Of a stretch of DNA of 15,272 bases, positions 7,768 to 15,231 are shown one piece after another (position 1 is the stretch's first letter; every line of letters starts with the position of its first letter). The notes beneath the pieces were generated by a model that saw only the letters and a program-made list of their open reading frames with translations, had not been told where the DNA came from and ran no database searches. The stretch is taken from positions 1 to 15,272 of the forward strand of contig CALBGK010000182.1 of assembly GCA_937893115.1 (NCBI GenBank), read 5' to 3'. This DNA comes from an uncultured Erysipelotrichaceae bacterium. Its GTDB lineage: Bacteria > Bacillota_I > Bacilli_A > Erysipelotrichales > Erysipelotrichaceae. Both the position numbers and the translations under genes were made by a program.

Positions 7768-7793
7768 ACTAAAATGTTTAGTTATACTAAACA
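7768..7793. promoter_or_regulatory. Operator-like palindrome with three alternating half-sites
   Basis: The core TGTTTAGT-TAT-ACTAAACA (7775-7793) is a perfect 8-bp inverted repeat with a 3-base centre. A third half-site ACTAAA at 7768-7773 forms another inverted repeat with the central TTTAGT, again with a 3-base gap, giving a 9-base periodic array. It lies just downstream of the predicted promoter and directly before the ribosome site of the XRE-cupin gene, so autoregulation by that protein is the simplest reading. Confidence 0.65.
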
Positions 7794-7808
7794 AAGGGGG
7801 GTGATTGT

Positions 7809-8348
7809 TTGGATATAGGTAAGAGAATAAAATCTTTGCGCATTAAAAATGGTCTGACACTAGAAGAATTAGCATCTAGATGTGAATTGACCAAGGGATT
7901 TTTATCACAGCTCGAGCGTAATCTGACATCACCGAGTATAACGACATTAGAAGATATCACAGAAGTATTAGGAGTCTCATTAGAGACCTTCTTCAAAGAA
8001 GAGAGCAAGACACAGATAATATTTAATTCTAATGACTACTTCGTCGATGAAAGCGAAAATGCGACGATAACCTGGATTGTCCCCAATGCCCAAAAAAATG
8101 CGATGGAGCCAATGTTATTGAAGTTGGCTGAAAATGGCAGCTCTCATGAGGTGAAGCCCCATGAAGGTGAAGAAGTGGGATATATATTAAAAGGAAGAGT
8201 TGTGCTCAAGGATTTGACTAATAAACGCGATTATGTCGTTAAAAAAGGCGAGACCTTCTATATGAAGGGTGACTTCCGCCATATCATTGTGAATGAGAGC
8301 AGTAGTGAAGCACAGCTTTTGTGGATTTGTACGCCACCGATATTTTAA
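7809..8348 (+). CDS. XRE-family regulator with C-terminal cupin domain, probable pot operon regulator
   Basis: A 179-residue transcription factor. The HTH_3 DNA-binding domain covers about 5-61, with the helix-turn-helix at about 17-36 (LTLEELASRCELTKGFLSQ). A cupin_2 domain covers about 100-175, with motif 1 around HEGEEVGYILKG (His118, Glu122) and motif 2 around KKGETFYMKGDFRH (His158). This could bind a small ligand or metal. The start is TTG 7809; the GGGGGGTG ribosome site at about 7795-7802 supports it, and the earlier GTG at 7801 hits a stop after five codons. XRE-cupin proteins of this layout often control polyamine or amine genes in Firmicutes. The potA gene follows after 9 bases, and a perfect palindrome lies just upstream. 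The architecture is certain; polyamine sensing is inferred. Confidence 0.92.
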   Translation: MDIGKRIKSLRIKNGLTLEELASRCELTKGFLSQLERNLTSPSITTLEDITEVLGVSLETFFKEESKTQIIFNSNDYFVDESENATITWIVPNAQKNAMEPMLLKLAENGSSHEVKPHEGEEVGYILKGRVVLKDLTNKRDYVVKKGETFYMKGDFRHIIVNESSSEAQLLWICTPPIF

Positions 8349-8357
8349 GGAGGAAGG

Positions 8358-9932
8358 ATGAAAAAATTAATTGAGTTTCGTAATATTGTCAAAGAATTTG
8401 ACGGCAATATTGTACTAAAGGGTATTGATCTAGATATCAATGAGAATGAATTTGTTACTCTATTAGGGCCATCTGGTTGTGGCAAGACGACGCTACTTAG
8501 AATACTTGGCGGTTTCTTGGAACAAGATGAAGGAGAAGTAATCTTTGATGGTAAGGAAATATCTAAGGTTCCTGCTTATAAAAGGCCAATTAATACTGTC
8601 TTTCAAAAGTACGCTCTATTTCCTCATCTAAACGTTTATGAAAATGTCGCTTTTGGTTTAAAGATTAAGAAGATGTCTAAAGACTTAATCAAACCAAAGG
8701 TAGAGAGAATGTTACAACTAGCAGGTCTTGATGGCTTTGAAAATCGCGATGTAACTTTATTATCAGGTGGTCAACAACAGCGTGTAGCCATCGCTAGAGC
8801 TCTAGTCAATGAGCCAGATGTGCTCTTGCTAGATGAACCACTAGCCGCTCTAGATCATAAGCTTCGCAAAGAGATGCAACATGAATTAAAACGAATTCAA
8901 GAAGAAGTAGGTATCACTTTCATCTTTGTCACTCATGACCAAGAAGAAGCTTTGACAATGTCTGATAAGATCGTGGTTATGCGCAATGGTAATATCGAAC
9001 AAGTTGGTACACCTACAGAAATCTATAATGAACCAGTCAATGAATATGTCGCTAATTTCATTGGTGAATCTAATATTCTTGATGGTGTGATGAAACAAGA
9101 CTATCTAGTTAGCTTTGATGATAAAGATTATGAATGTGTCGACTTTGGCTTTAGAAGCAATGAGCGTGTCGATGTGGTCATCAGACCTGAAGATATCGAT
9201 ATCAAGCCAAAAGGTCAAGGTAAGCTAAATGGTCAAGTAATCTCTGTGCTCTTTAAAGGTGTGCATTATGAAGTTGTAGTAGAAACTAAAAAAGGTGCTT
9301 CTAAGACCATAACGCTTCATGTATTGAAAGACCGCGATGTCTTTAATGCCGAAAAGAATGAGAAGATGCATGCCACTGACTTCACGATGGATATTGAAGA
9401 CGTTGAAGAGATAACTGATGAAGAAATCATCAAGAGAGCTAATGCCCAGGCTTGGGACAGTGAAACTAATGAAGATATTTCTATTACGAGTCTAGAATAT
9501 AATATCGAGGCTAAGCCAGGTGCTTATCCAGTAATATTTAAGACACATAATGGAACATTTATCACCGCTAATGTCAATGTCGTTGAACCTAAGATTAATA
9601 AGGATATGGGTTCTAAGATTGGTATTCAAGCCTTTGATGTTTATAAGTCTGTCGATGAAATTAGAGAGTCTATGGCTATTTCATTTGACCTTAAGACATG
9701 GGCTGATGCCTATGCTTGGTACTTAGATAGTGAAGATGAAGTTGAGATCGATGACGTGCGTTTTGACTTTGACCCTAATGAAATCGAAGAGGGTGATTAT
9801 CCAGTTACTTTCCTAACGATGGGTCGTGAATATAAGATTCATACTACGGAGAAACAAGAAGAGGGAAGTATCGTATCTATCGACTTCGACCCATGCGATA
9901 TACATGTCATGTCTAAGATGGTGCAAGGATAA
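8358..9932 (+). CDS. potA: Spermidine/putrescine ABC transporter ATPase PotA with large Ig-like insertion in the TOBE domain
   Basis: This is the ATP-hydrolysing subunit that powers polyamine import, cytoplasmic and docked on PotB-PotC. The core is complete: Walker A GPSGCGKT (37-44), Q-loop Gln83, signature LSGGQQQR (135-142), Walker B VLLLDEP (155-161) and H-loop His193. The TOBE domain starts normally ([20 protein letters not shown], 291-310) and ends normally ([18 protein letters not shown], 501-518). Between the halves lie about 175 extra residues (314-488), so the protein is 524 residues instead of about 350-380. The insert contains two divergent Ig-like repeats (about 335-409 and 419-497), of a type usually seen in secreted adhesins. 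The frame is uninterrupted, so this is a real fusion and not a frameshift product. The Shine-Dalgarno AAGGAGG overlaps the regulator's stop codon. The ATPase identity is certain; the role of the insert is unknown. Confidence 0.97.
   Translation: MKKLIEFRNIVKEFDGNIVLKGIDLDINENEFVTLLGPSGCGKTTLLRILGGFLEQDEGEVIFDGKEISKVPAYKRPINTVFQKYALFPHLNVYENVAFGLKIKKMSKDLIKPKVERMLQLAGLDGFENRDVTLLSGGQQQRVAIARALVNEPDVLLLDEPLAALDHKLRKEMQHELKRIQEEVGITFIFVTHDQEEALTMSDKIVVMRNGNIEQVGTPTEIYNEPVNEYVANFIGESNILDGVMKQDYLVSFDDKDYECVDFGFRSNERVDVVIRPEDIDIKPKGQGKLNGQVISVLFKGVHYEVVVETKKGASKTITLHVLKDRDVFNAEKNEKMHATDFTMDIEDVEEITDEEIIKRANAQAWDSETNEDISITSLEYNIEAKPGAYPVIFKTHNGTFITANVNVVEPKINKDMGSKIGIQAFDVYKSVDEIRESMAISFDLKTWADAYAWYLDSEDEVEIDDVRFDFDPNEIEEGDYPVTFLTMGREYKIHTTEKQEEGSIVSIDFDPCDIHVMSKMVQG
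9297..9821 (+). other. Ig-like insertion within PotA TOBE domain (two divergent tandem repeats)
   Basis: This segment encodes PotA residues 314-488. Repeat 1 (about 9360-9584) contains the run [12 protein letters not shown], then [10 protein letters not shown], then [16 protein letters not shown]. Repeat 2 (about 9612-9848, running slightly into the returning TOBE strand) contains [15 protein letters not shown], then [12 protein letters not shown], then [16 protein letters not shown]. The shared order is an aromatic-containing first strand, an AW landmark, then GxYPVxFxT and a final strand. I recognise the pattern from Gram-positive surface Ig-like repeats; no search was run. Confidence 0.7.
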
Positions 9933-10711
9933 TGAAGAGCTTCCGTCGTCTGGTATACCCATATATGGTATGGGCTGGTATCTTTATCGTGATACCAATG
10001 TTACTGATCATCTTATATGCCTTCACTAAGGAAGGTAATTCGACCTTGACCCTCAATTTTACCCTTGATAACTTTATTCGTTTCTTTCAGGATGAAATCT
10101 TTATTCAAGTGTTGATTAGATCATTAATTCTGGCTGTCGTCACTACTGTCATCTGTATAATCATCGGTTATCCATGTGCTTATTTCATCGCTACATTAAA
10201 ACCGAATAGCCAAGGTATCATGGTCTTGATGATAACCTTGCCAATGTGGATAAATATGCTGGTGAGGACATATGCATGGCGTGGTATCTTGTTGGAGACT
10301 GGTCTTCCTGAAGAGATCAAAGTATATATCGGCATGGTCTATAATTTCTTGCCATTCATGATATTACAAATATATACTTCTTTATCTAAAATGGATAAGA
10401 GTCTACTTGTCGCTGCCCAAGACTTGGGTTGTAACTCTCGCCAGGTCTTCACTAAGGTCATCTTACCTTTATCTATTCCTGGAGTTATTTCAGGTATTAC
10501 ATTAGTCTTCCTTCCAGCTGTATCTTCCTTCTTCATTCCGAAACTCTTGGGTGGAGGAAGCTATGTCTTAATAGGTAATCTAATCGAGAACTACTTTGTC
10601 ACGACAGGAGACTGGAACTTCGGCAGTGCCATCTCTCTCATCATGACTGTAGTCATCTTAATCTCAATGTACTTTACAAGGAAGTTTGATTACGATAAGG
10701 AGGCTAGATAA
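9932..10711 (+). CDS. potB: Polyamine ABC transporter permease PotB
   Basis: One of two inner-membrane permeases that form the spermidine/putrescine channel. The 259 residues carry about six membrane spans (first at 13-31, last at 233-248). The EAA loop that contacts PotA is AAQDLGCNSRQVFTKVILPL (161-180). The start codon shares one base with the potA stop (TAATG), a classic coupled arrangement, and AAGGA lies just upstream. The loop between RTYAWRGIL and GMVYNFLPFM is about 15-17 residues shorter than I expect for PotB, which accounts for the short overall length (usual 270-285). The assignment to PotB over PotC rests on operon order and the MVYNFLPFM segment. Confidence 0.94.
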   Translation: MKSFRRLVYPYMVWAGIFIVIPMLLIILYAFTKEGNSTLTLNFTLDNFIRFFQDEIFIQVLIRSLILAVVTTVICIIIGYPCAYFIATLKPNSQGIMVLMITLPMWINMLVRTYAWRGILLETGLPEEIKVYIGMVYNFLPFMILQIYTSLSKMDKSLLVAAQDLGCNSRQVFTKVILPLSIPGVISGITLVFLPAVSSFFIPKLLGGGSYVLIGNLIENYFVTTGDWNFGSAISLIMTVVILISMYFTRKFDYDKEAR

Positions 10712-11502
10712 TGAAGAAATTTTTCTCTAAAGCATACCTTATTGCAATTTTGGCTTTCTTCTATTTGCCTATCTTATATGTTGTAGTATTCTCATTTAAT
10801 GAATCGAAATCTCTGAGCAATTTTACAGGTTTTTCTTTCAGGTGGTATGAGCAGATGTTCGCCAATCGTACGATGATGGAATCGATATACTATACGGTTA
10901 TCATCGCTGTCTTGGCTACCATCATTTCAACGATAGTTGGCACATTGGCTGCCATAGGTTTGAGCAAGTCTCGCCGCATTATTAAAGAGACGGTTATCCA
11001 AGTTAATAATTTGCCCATGCTAAATCCGGAAATTGTTACAGCTATTGGATTGATGTTATTTTTTACATCATTAAATATTCAGTTTGGCTTTATGACTTTA
11101 CTATTAGCACACATCATCTTCTGTATCCCGTATGTGATGTTGTCTATTATGCCAAAACTTCGTCAACTCGATGATAATCTTGCCGAAGCTGCACTTGATT
11201 TAGGTTGCACACCATTTCAAGCCCTCGTCAAAGTCATCATTCCACAGATTATGCCCGGTATCGTATCTGGCGCTCTCATCGCCTTCACAATGTCATTTGA
11301 TGATTTTGTGATCTCATACTTTGTTACTGGTCCAGGTATCAACAATATCTCGACATATGTTTATTCTTCGGTAAAAAGGATAAACCCTAGCGTTAATGCA
11401 TTATCCACTATTATCGTAGTAGCTATCACCATAGTGCTTATAGTAGTTAATGTTATACCGCTTATAAAAGAAAGGAAAAGAAAAAATGAAACGAATTACT
11501 AG
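10711..11502 (+). CDS. potC: Polyamine ABC transporter permease PotC
   Basis: The second membrane permease of the polyamine importer, at 263 residues the normal length. About six spans are visible, starting at 8-28. The EAA loop is EAALDLGCTPFQALVKVIIP (159-178). The following TMSFDDFVISYF is a PotC hallmark (usual form TLSLDDFVISFF). The start again shares one base with the previous stop (TAATG), and AAGGAGG precedes it. The last 17 bases overlap potD. The C-terminus is Lys/Arg-rich and cytoplasmic. Confidence 0.95.
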   Translation: MKKFFSKAYLIAILAFFYLPILYVVVFSFNESKSLSNFTGFSFRWYEQMFANRTMMESIYYTVIIAVLATIISTIVGTLAAIGLSKSRRIIKETVIQVNNLPMLNPEIVTAIGLMLFFTSLNIQFGFMTLLLAHIIFCIPYVMLSIMPKLRQLDDNLAEAALDLGCTPFQALVKVIIPQIMPGIVSGALIAFTMSFDDFVISYFVTGPGINNISTYVYSSVKRINPSVNALSTIIVVAITIVLIVVNVIPLIKERKRKNETNY

Positions 11503-12556
11503 TTTATTATTAACTCTGTTGCTTCTTGCCGGATGTGGACAAACAAGCAATCAAAGCGAAGCCCTCGAGACTTACGGATGTGATGTATTAAATGTGTATA
11601 ACTGGGGTGAATACATAGGTGAAAATGTCATTTCTAATTTTGAACAAAAATATGGTGTCAGAGTAAATTATTCCTTATTTGCCTCTAATGAAGAAATGTA
11701 TACAAAGTTATTAGGTGGTTCACAATATGATGTGCTCATTCCTTCTGACTACATGATTGAAAAATTATTAGATGAAGATATGTTACAGCCTCTAGATAAG
11801 TCGATGATTACTAATATCGATAATCTCTATGAAGGTGTATTAAATAAATCATACGATCCAGATAACACATATTCTATCCCTTATTTCTGGGGCAATGTAG
11901 GTATCGTTTATGATAAAACTCTAGTTGACAGTGCTGATGTTGAAAGTCAGGGTTGGGAAGTATTACGTAATGAAAAATATAAGGGCATGATCTATATGTA
12001 CGATTCTGAGCGTGATAGCTTCATGGTCGCTTTAAAAGCTTTAGGATATTCAATGAATACTGAAAATGAAGATGAATTAAATGAAGCTTATGAATGGTTA
12101 TCTGAACTACATAACACTATGAATCCAGCTTATGTCACTGATGAAGCCATCGATGGATTAATCTATGGTGAAAAGGCTATGGGTGTAATGTATAGTGGTG
12201 ATGCTGCTTATATCTTAAGCGAGAATGAGAATATGGCTTACTTTGTTCCTGAACAAGGTACAAATGTATGGAACGATGCCATGGTAATTCCAAGCAATGC
12301 CGGTTGTCCAAAACTAGCTAATGAATTCATTAATTTCGTTCTAGAATATGAACAATCATATGACAACAGCTCTTATGTCGGATATGCTTCTAGCAATGCT
12401 GAAGTATTAGAAGAGATGAGTTCAGAAGGTGGCGACTACTATGGTAACAATGCTTACTTCCCAGATTTGAGCAATCCATTAAACGAAGAGTTCCACAATA
12501 ATGAATCAGTAAGAAAAATTATTTCTGAACTTTGGGTAAAAGTTAAGAATCAGTAA
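11486..12556 (+). CDS. potD: Polyamine-binding lipoprotein PotD
   Basis: The extracellular binding protein that captures spermidine or putrescine and delivers it to PotBC. The signal peptide ends in lipobox LLAGC with Cys17 as the lipid-attachment site, so the 356-residue protein is membrane-tethered, as expected for a Gram-positive. Family landmarks include VYNWGEYI (37-44), IPSDYM (85-90), YDSERDSF (172-179) and NVWNDAMVIP (260-269). In the last, Trp262 and Asp264 align with Trp255 and Asp257 of E. coli PotD, which contact the polyamine. MYSGDA occupies the place where E. coli PotD has a Trp. Ligand choice between spermidine and putrescine cannot be told. The start at 11486 has an AAAGG site and overlaps potC by 17 bases. 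A strong terminator follows. Confidence 0.95.
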   Translation: MKRITSLLLTLLLLAGCGQTSNQSEALETYGCDVLNVYNWGEYIGENVISNFEQKYGVRVNYSLFASNEEMYTKLLGGSQYDVLIPSDYMIEKLLDEDMLQPLDKSMITNIDNLYEGVLNKSYDPDNTYSIPYFWGNVGIVYDKTLVDSADVESQGWEVLRNEKYKGMIYMYDSERDSFMVALKALGYSMNTENEDELNEAYEWLSELHNTMNPAYVTDEAIDGLIYGEKAMGVMYSGDAAYILSENENMAYFVPEQGTNVWNDAMVIPSNAGCPKLANEFINFVLEYEQSYDNSSYVGYASSNAEVLEEMSSEGGDYYGNNAYFPDLSNPLNEEFHNNESVRKIISELWVKVKNQ

Positions 12557-12584
12557 TTTATTAATTTCAATCAGAAGAAACATT

Positions 12585-12608
12585 AAGCCCTAAATATTAG
12601 GGCTTTTT
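12585..12608 (+). terminator. Intrinsic terminator of the pot operon
   Basis: A perfect 9-bp stem AAGCCCTAA/TTAGGGCTT (12585-12593 with 12597-12605) with an ATA loop is followed by TTT. It lies 28 bases past the potD stop. Confidence 0.9.
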
Positions 12609-12611
12609 AAG

Positions 12612-12650
12612 TTGACCGGGGGGATTGATTATATAGTTATCTTATATAAA
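12612..12650 (+). promoter_or_regulatory. Possible weak promoter for the beta-helix protein gene
   Basis: A promoter is needed here because a strong terminator precedes the gene. TTGACC (12612-12617) is a good -35, but the nearest -10-like word, TATAGT (12632-12637), is only 14 bases away; TTGATT (12625-12630) with TATAAA (12645-12650) has the same fault. The non-standard spacing may mean regulated expression or a different sigma factor. Confidence 0.3.
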
Positions 12651-12660
12651 GGGGGAAAAT

Positions 12661-13908
12661 ATGAAAAAATTAATACTTTTTCTAGGCATTGCAATAATGA
12701 TTTTAATTGTACCTATCAATGCTGAAGACAATACTGTGAGTTTTAAGGATTTTTTAGAAGATCTAACTGAAGACAGAATATCCGATGGTAAAGGATCTAC
12801 GATAAAATGGGAGCCTAATGAATATGATACAAAAATTCAAAGAATTCAAAATTCAAATGCTCAATACCAAATATCTCTAGATGATAATAGTGATGACGTA
12901 ATCATCAAAAATGCTACTTTCGAATATGTTCCAGCAGATATACCTAATCACAATGATGCGTGGAATACCGGATCTAATTCATATTCTGCTGAAGAAATCA
13001 GAAATGCAGAATTTCAATTGTTGAGCACTGGCAACGTAACGATAGAGAATTGCAAATTTGAAAAGGTAATCGTAAGCCCATATGGTAGCAATATCCGAGA
13101 AAATGATGAAAATAGAGAATTTATAGTTAAAAATAGTAGCTTTTCAAATGTTTATAATGCCTACGCATTAAAAGATATATATCCACATAGTGCATATATT
13201 GAAAATAATATCTTTAATAATTGTTCGGGTGGAATATATTTTGAAGGAGCTGTAAGTAGAGGTGAGATTGTTATCAAAAATAATAGTTTTAGTGATATGG
13301 ATAAATATGCCATAGAAGGAAAGACTGATACCCGTGGTTTGATACAGTTTAGCAGCCAATGCAAGCTGAATGAAAGTACAAATATAGTCATAGAAGGCAA
13401 TGAGATAAGAGGCAATTTGGTCAAAGCATCAAATAAAGATGAAAATAATTTGATGGTAATACGTCAGTTGTCGGACATGGCAGATGTAAACATAGATAAT
13501 TGGAGCTTAGGTAATGCCTTTTCGGTAAAGATTGAAGGCGAAGGATTGAGATTGCCAACAATGAATAGTGGTGAAGGCAGTGGTGGATACTATGAATTTA
13601 TTGGATGGGCAAGCGCAGATATTTATAACGGGCCTACAGATGTAACAGAAGCTGAAAAGTTTTTAATTGGTGGGGAAAGTATTGCAGAAAAAGGAAAATA
13701 TTATTATGCAGTATGGAAATATACCAAAGAAGAAAAACCTGATAACGAAGATCATGCTACATGCGTGGGTGATAAAGATAAAAACTGTGACGGTGTAATA
13801 ACTTGTGATGAAGAAATCGGTGAAGGTTGGACATGGAATAATGAGACAAAGGTTTGCGAGTATACAAAAGCAGGTAAATATACTGTTGTAAATACCTCAG
13901 CAAAGTAG
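12661..13908 (+). CDS. Secreted parallel beta-helix surface protein with InlB-like segment and Cys-containing EF-hand tail
   Basis: I do not know a name for this 415-residue protein. A signal peptide covers 1-21 with likely cleavage after INA. Residues about 75-290 show repeated N-rich turns (IENCKF, VKNSSF, IENNIF, IKNNSF, IEGNEI) at roughly 20-30 residue spacing, typical of right-handed parallel beta-helices of the pectate-lyase-like fold. Residues about 309-354 (YYEFIGWAS to YYYAVWKY) resemble an InlB/Listeria-Bacteroides repeat. Residues 368-400 carry a perfect EF-hand loop DKNCDGVITCDE (373-384) with Cys368, Cys376, Cys382 and Cys399. The chain ends VVNTSAK with no hydrophobic segment, so it is not a standard sortase substrate. 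GGGGG precedes ATG. Codon use is richer in AAA and ATA and poorer in GTC than its neighbours. It may bind or modify carbohydrate; no catalytic residues are assigned. Confidence 0.85.
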   Translation: MKKLILFLGIAIMILIVPINAEDNTVSFKDFLEDLTEDRISDGKGSTIKWEPNEYDTKIQRIQNSNAQYQISLDDNSDDVIIKNATFEYVPADIPNHNDAWNTGSNSYSAEEIRNAEFQLLSTGNVTIENCKFEKVIVSPYGSNIRENDENREFIVKNSSFSNVYNAYALKDIYPHSAYIENNIFNNCSGGIYFEGAVSRGEIVIKNNSFSDMDKYAIEGKTDTRGLIQFSSQCKLNESTNIVIEGNEIRGNLVKASNKDENNLMVIRQLSDMADVNIDNWSLGNAFSVKIEGEGLRLPTMNSGEGSGGYYEFIGWASADIYNGPTDVTEAEKFLIGGESIAEKGKYYYAVWKYTKEEKPDNEDHATCVGDKDKNCDGVITCDEEIGEGWTWNNETKVCEYTKAGKYTVVNTSAK

Positions 13909-13916
13909 AAATATCA

Positions 13917-13946
13917 TTGACTTTAAGGCTTTAAATAAGCTAAAAT
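13917..13946 (+). promoter_or_regulatory. Probable sigma-A promoter of rplM-rpsI
   Basis: TTGACT at 13917-13922 and TAAAAT at 13941-13946 are 18 bases apart and lie just after the stop of the beta-helix gene. Transcription would start near 13953. Confidence 0.55.
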
Positions 13947-13950
13947 AATA

Positions 13951-14002
13951 GTCGACCTTATCTTATTTATGTAGCCCCGGAAACTACAGGAAAGAGGTAA
14001 AT
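13951..14002 (+). promoter_or_regulatory. L13-type ribosomal-protein leader upstream of rplM
   Basis: The leader can form a hairpin TGTAG/CTACA (13970-13974 with 13984-13988) around a CCCCGGAAA loop. ACCTT at 13955-13959 can pair with GAGGT at 13994-13998, which is part of the rplM ribosome site. Low-GC Gram-positives are known to carry an autoregulatory L13 leader in this position. The structure was drawn by eye and not compared with the family model. Confidence 0.5.
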
Positions 14003-14431
14003 ATGCGTCAAACAACATTATTGAAACCAGCAGATGTAAAAAAAGAATGGTATATTGTTGATGCAAGTGGTATGACTTTAGGTCGTTTAGCTACAAAAGT
14101 AGCAACAGTTCTAAGAGGAAAACACAAACCAACATATACACCAAACGTCGACTGCGGTGATTATGTGATCATCGTCAATGCATCACAAATTACATACAGT
14201 GGTGACCAAGAAGAAAAGAAATTCTACTATCAGCACTCTATGTATCCAGGTGGTTTAAGAACAAGAAGTATTGGTTTAATGAAGAGAGAATATCCAGTTG
14301 AATTGGTGGAAAAAGCAGTATTCGGTATGCTTCCACATAATAAACTTGGAGACCGTATGCGTACTCATTTATTTGTGTATGAAGGAAACGAACATCCACA
14401 TCAAGCACAAAAACCTATGGAGCTTAAGTAA
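14003..14431 (+). CDS. rplM: 50S ribosomal protein L13
   Basis: L13 is an early-assembly protein of the large subunit that binds 23S rRNA. At 142 residues it matches the bacterial family (about 142-148). The N-terminus with [16 protein letters not shown], the internal [19 protein letters not shown] and the motif [11 protein letters not shown] are all standard. The ribosome site AAAGAGGT precedes ATG at 14003 and is potentially masked by the leader. It is cotranscribed with rpsI 11 bases downstream, the universal L13-S9 pair. Confidence 0.99.
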   Translation: MRQTTLLKPADVKKEWYIVDASGMTLGRLATKVATVLRGKHKPTYTPNVDCGDYVIIVNASQITYSGDQEEKKFYYQHSMYPGGLRTRSIGLMKREYPVELVEKAVFGMLPHNKLGDRMRTHLFVYEGNEHPHQAQKPMELK

Positions 14432-14442
14432 GGAGAGAAAAG

Positions 14443-14847
14443 ATGGCTAAAAAGAAATCAAATGTAACTTATCTTGGTACTGGTAGACGTAAGTCTTCAG
14501 TAGCTCGTGTATACTTAACTCCAGGTACTGGTAAAATCACTGTAGGTGATAAAACTCTCGAACAATACTTACCACAAGAAATTTTAAGAATGGTTGTAAA
14601 ATCTCCACTTGTTCTTACAAACACTGAAGGTCAATACGATGTATACATCAATGTATACGGTGGCGGATTCACTGGCCAAGCTGGTGCTATGCGTCATGGT
14701 ATCGCCCGTGCATTGCTAGAAGTTGGCGAAGACTATCGTCCTATTCTTAAACAAGCAGGTTTCTTGACACGTGATTCACGTAGCAAAGAACGTAAAAAAT
14801 ACGGTTTGCGCGGTGCAAGACGTGCTCCACAATTCTCAAAACGTTAA
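14443..14847 (+). CDS. rpsI: 30S ribosomal protein S9
   Basis: S9 is a small-subunit head protein whose C-terminal tail reaches the P-site tRNA. The 134 residues include [13 protein letters not shown] near the start, the [20 protein letters not shown] segment and the basic tail ending SKR, all typical. The ribosome site GGAGAG lies 8 bases before ATG. It is the second and last gene of the L13-S9 operon and is followed by a terminator. Confidence 0.99.
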   Translation: MAKKKSNVTYLGTGRRKSSVARVYLTPGTGKITVGDKTLEQYLPQEILRMVVKSPLVLTNTEGQYDVYINVYGGGFTGQAGAMRHGIARALLEVGEDYRPILKQAGFLTRDSRSKERKKYGLRGARRAPQFSKR

Positions 14848-14870
14848 TCAATTTTATCGTTAGAGATTTT

Positions 14871-14895
14871 AAAAGCCCCATTTTCGGGCTTTTTT
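14871..14895 (+). terminator. Intrinsic terminator of rplM-rpsI
   Basis: AAAAGCCC (14871-14878) pairs perfectly with GGGCTTTT (14886-14893) across a 7-base loop and is followed by more T. A T-run also lies on the other side, so it may work in both directions. Confidence 0.88.
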
Positions 14896-14939
14896 GCTAT
14901 TAAAAACCATACATAATTGAATATTGTATAAAAATCCTA

Positions 14940-14969
14940 GAGGCAAATTAATGCCTCCAGTTTTATTTT
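14940..14969 (+). terminator. Second hairpin with T-tract, possible backup terminator
   Basis: GAGGCA (14940-14945) pairs with TGCCTC (14952-14957); CT and AG extend the stem past one mismatch. CAGTTTTATTTT follows. It is 45 bases beyond the rpsI terminator. Confidence 0.45.
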
Positions 14970-15198
14970 GGGACTGCAAACACAACACCTTTGTACCTTG
15001 ATTTAATCCTAATGCATTAAATAGTAATGCAATTAAGTTGTTATCTCCATTCCAAGAATTAAGTTAAGTTTTAAATATGTTATCCATTCAAATACACAAG
15101 CTATACAAGAGAAAGTAAACTGTCTGCTAGATAATTCGAACTAAATGGATTCCGTGTAATTACGTATTTCTTTATTTATTTTTATTTTCGTAGTCCTC
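14970..15198. other. Intergenic stretch without a convincing gene
   Basis: No complete gene is supported on either strand. A small inverted repeat TGCATTA-AATAG-TAATGCA lies at 15013-15031. The - strand shows stop-interrupted stretches of protein-like composition, which may be the remains of a gene. No tRNA was seen. Confidence 0.5.
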
Positions 15199-15227
15199 AA
15201 AATAAAAATCCTCCACTTTGGAGGATT
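15199..15227 (-). terminator. Intrinsic terminator for a convergent - strand gene
   Basis: A perfect 8-bp stem AATCCTCC/GGAGGATT (15207-15214 with 15220-15227) has a 5-base loop. On the - strand the hairpin is followed by TTTATTTT, while the + strand side has a poorer T-tract. This points to a gene arriving from the right. Confidence 0.7.
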
Positions 15228-15231
15228 ATCT

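Noticed and set aside
7765..7788. TTGACT with TATACT as the xre promoter
   Set aside because: The spacing is only 12 bases, too short for a normal promoter; the 7718-7745 pair is better.
9826..10029. Open + strand frame across the potA-potB junction
   Set aside because: It is out of frame with both genes, which overlap cleanly by one base.
13161..13424. Two open - strand frames opposite the beta-helix gene
   Set aside because: Both are low-complexity Ile/Ser/Leu-rich shadows without start signals; the + strand frame has a signal peptide and domain structure.
14869..15063. A - strand frame of 65 codons after rpsI as an intact gene
   Set aside because: It has no plausible start or ribosome site and runs through the rpsI terminator; kept only as a possible remnant.
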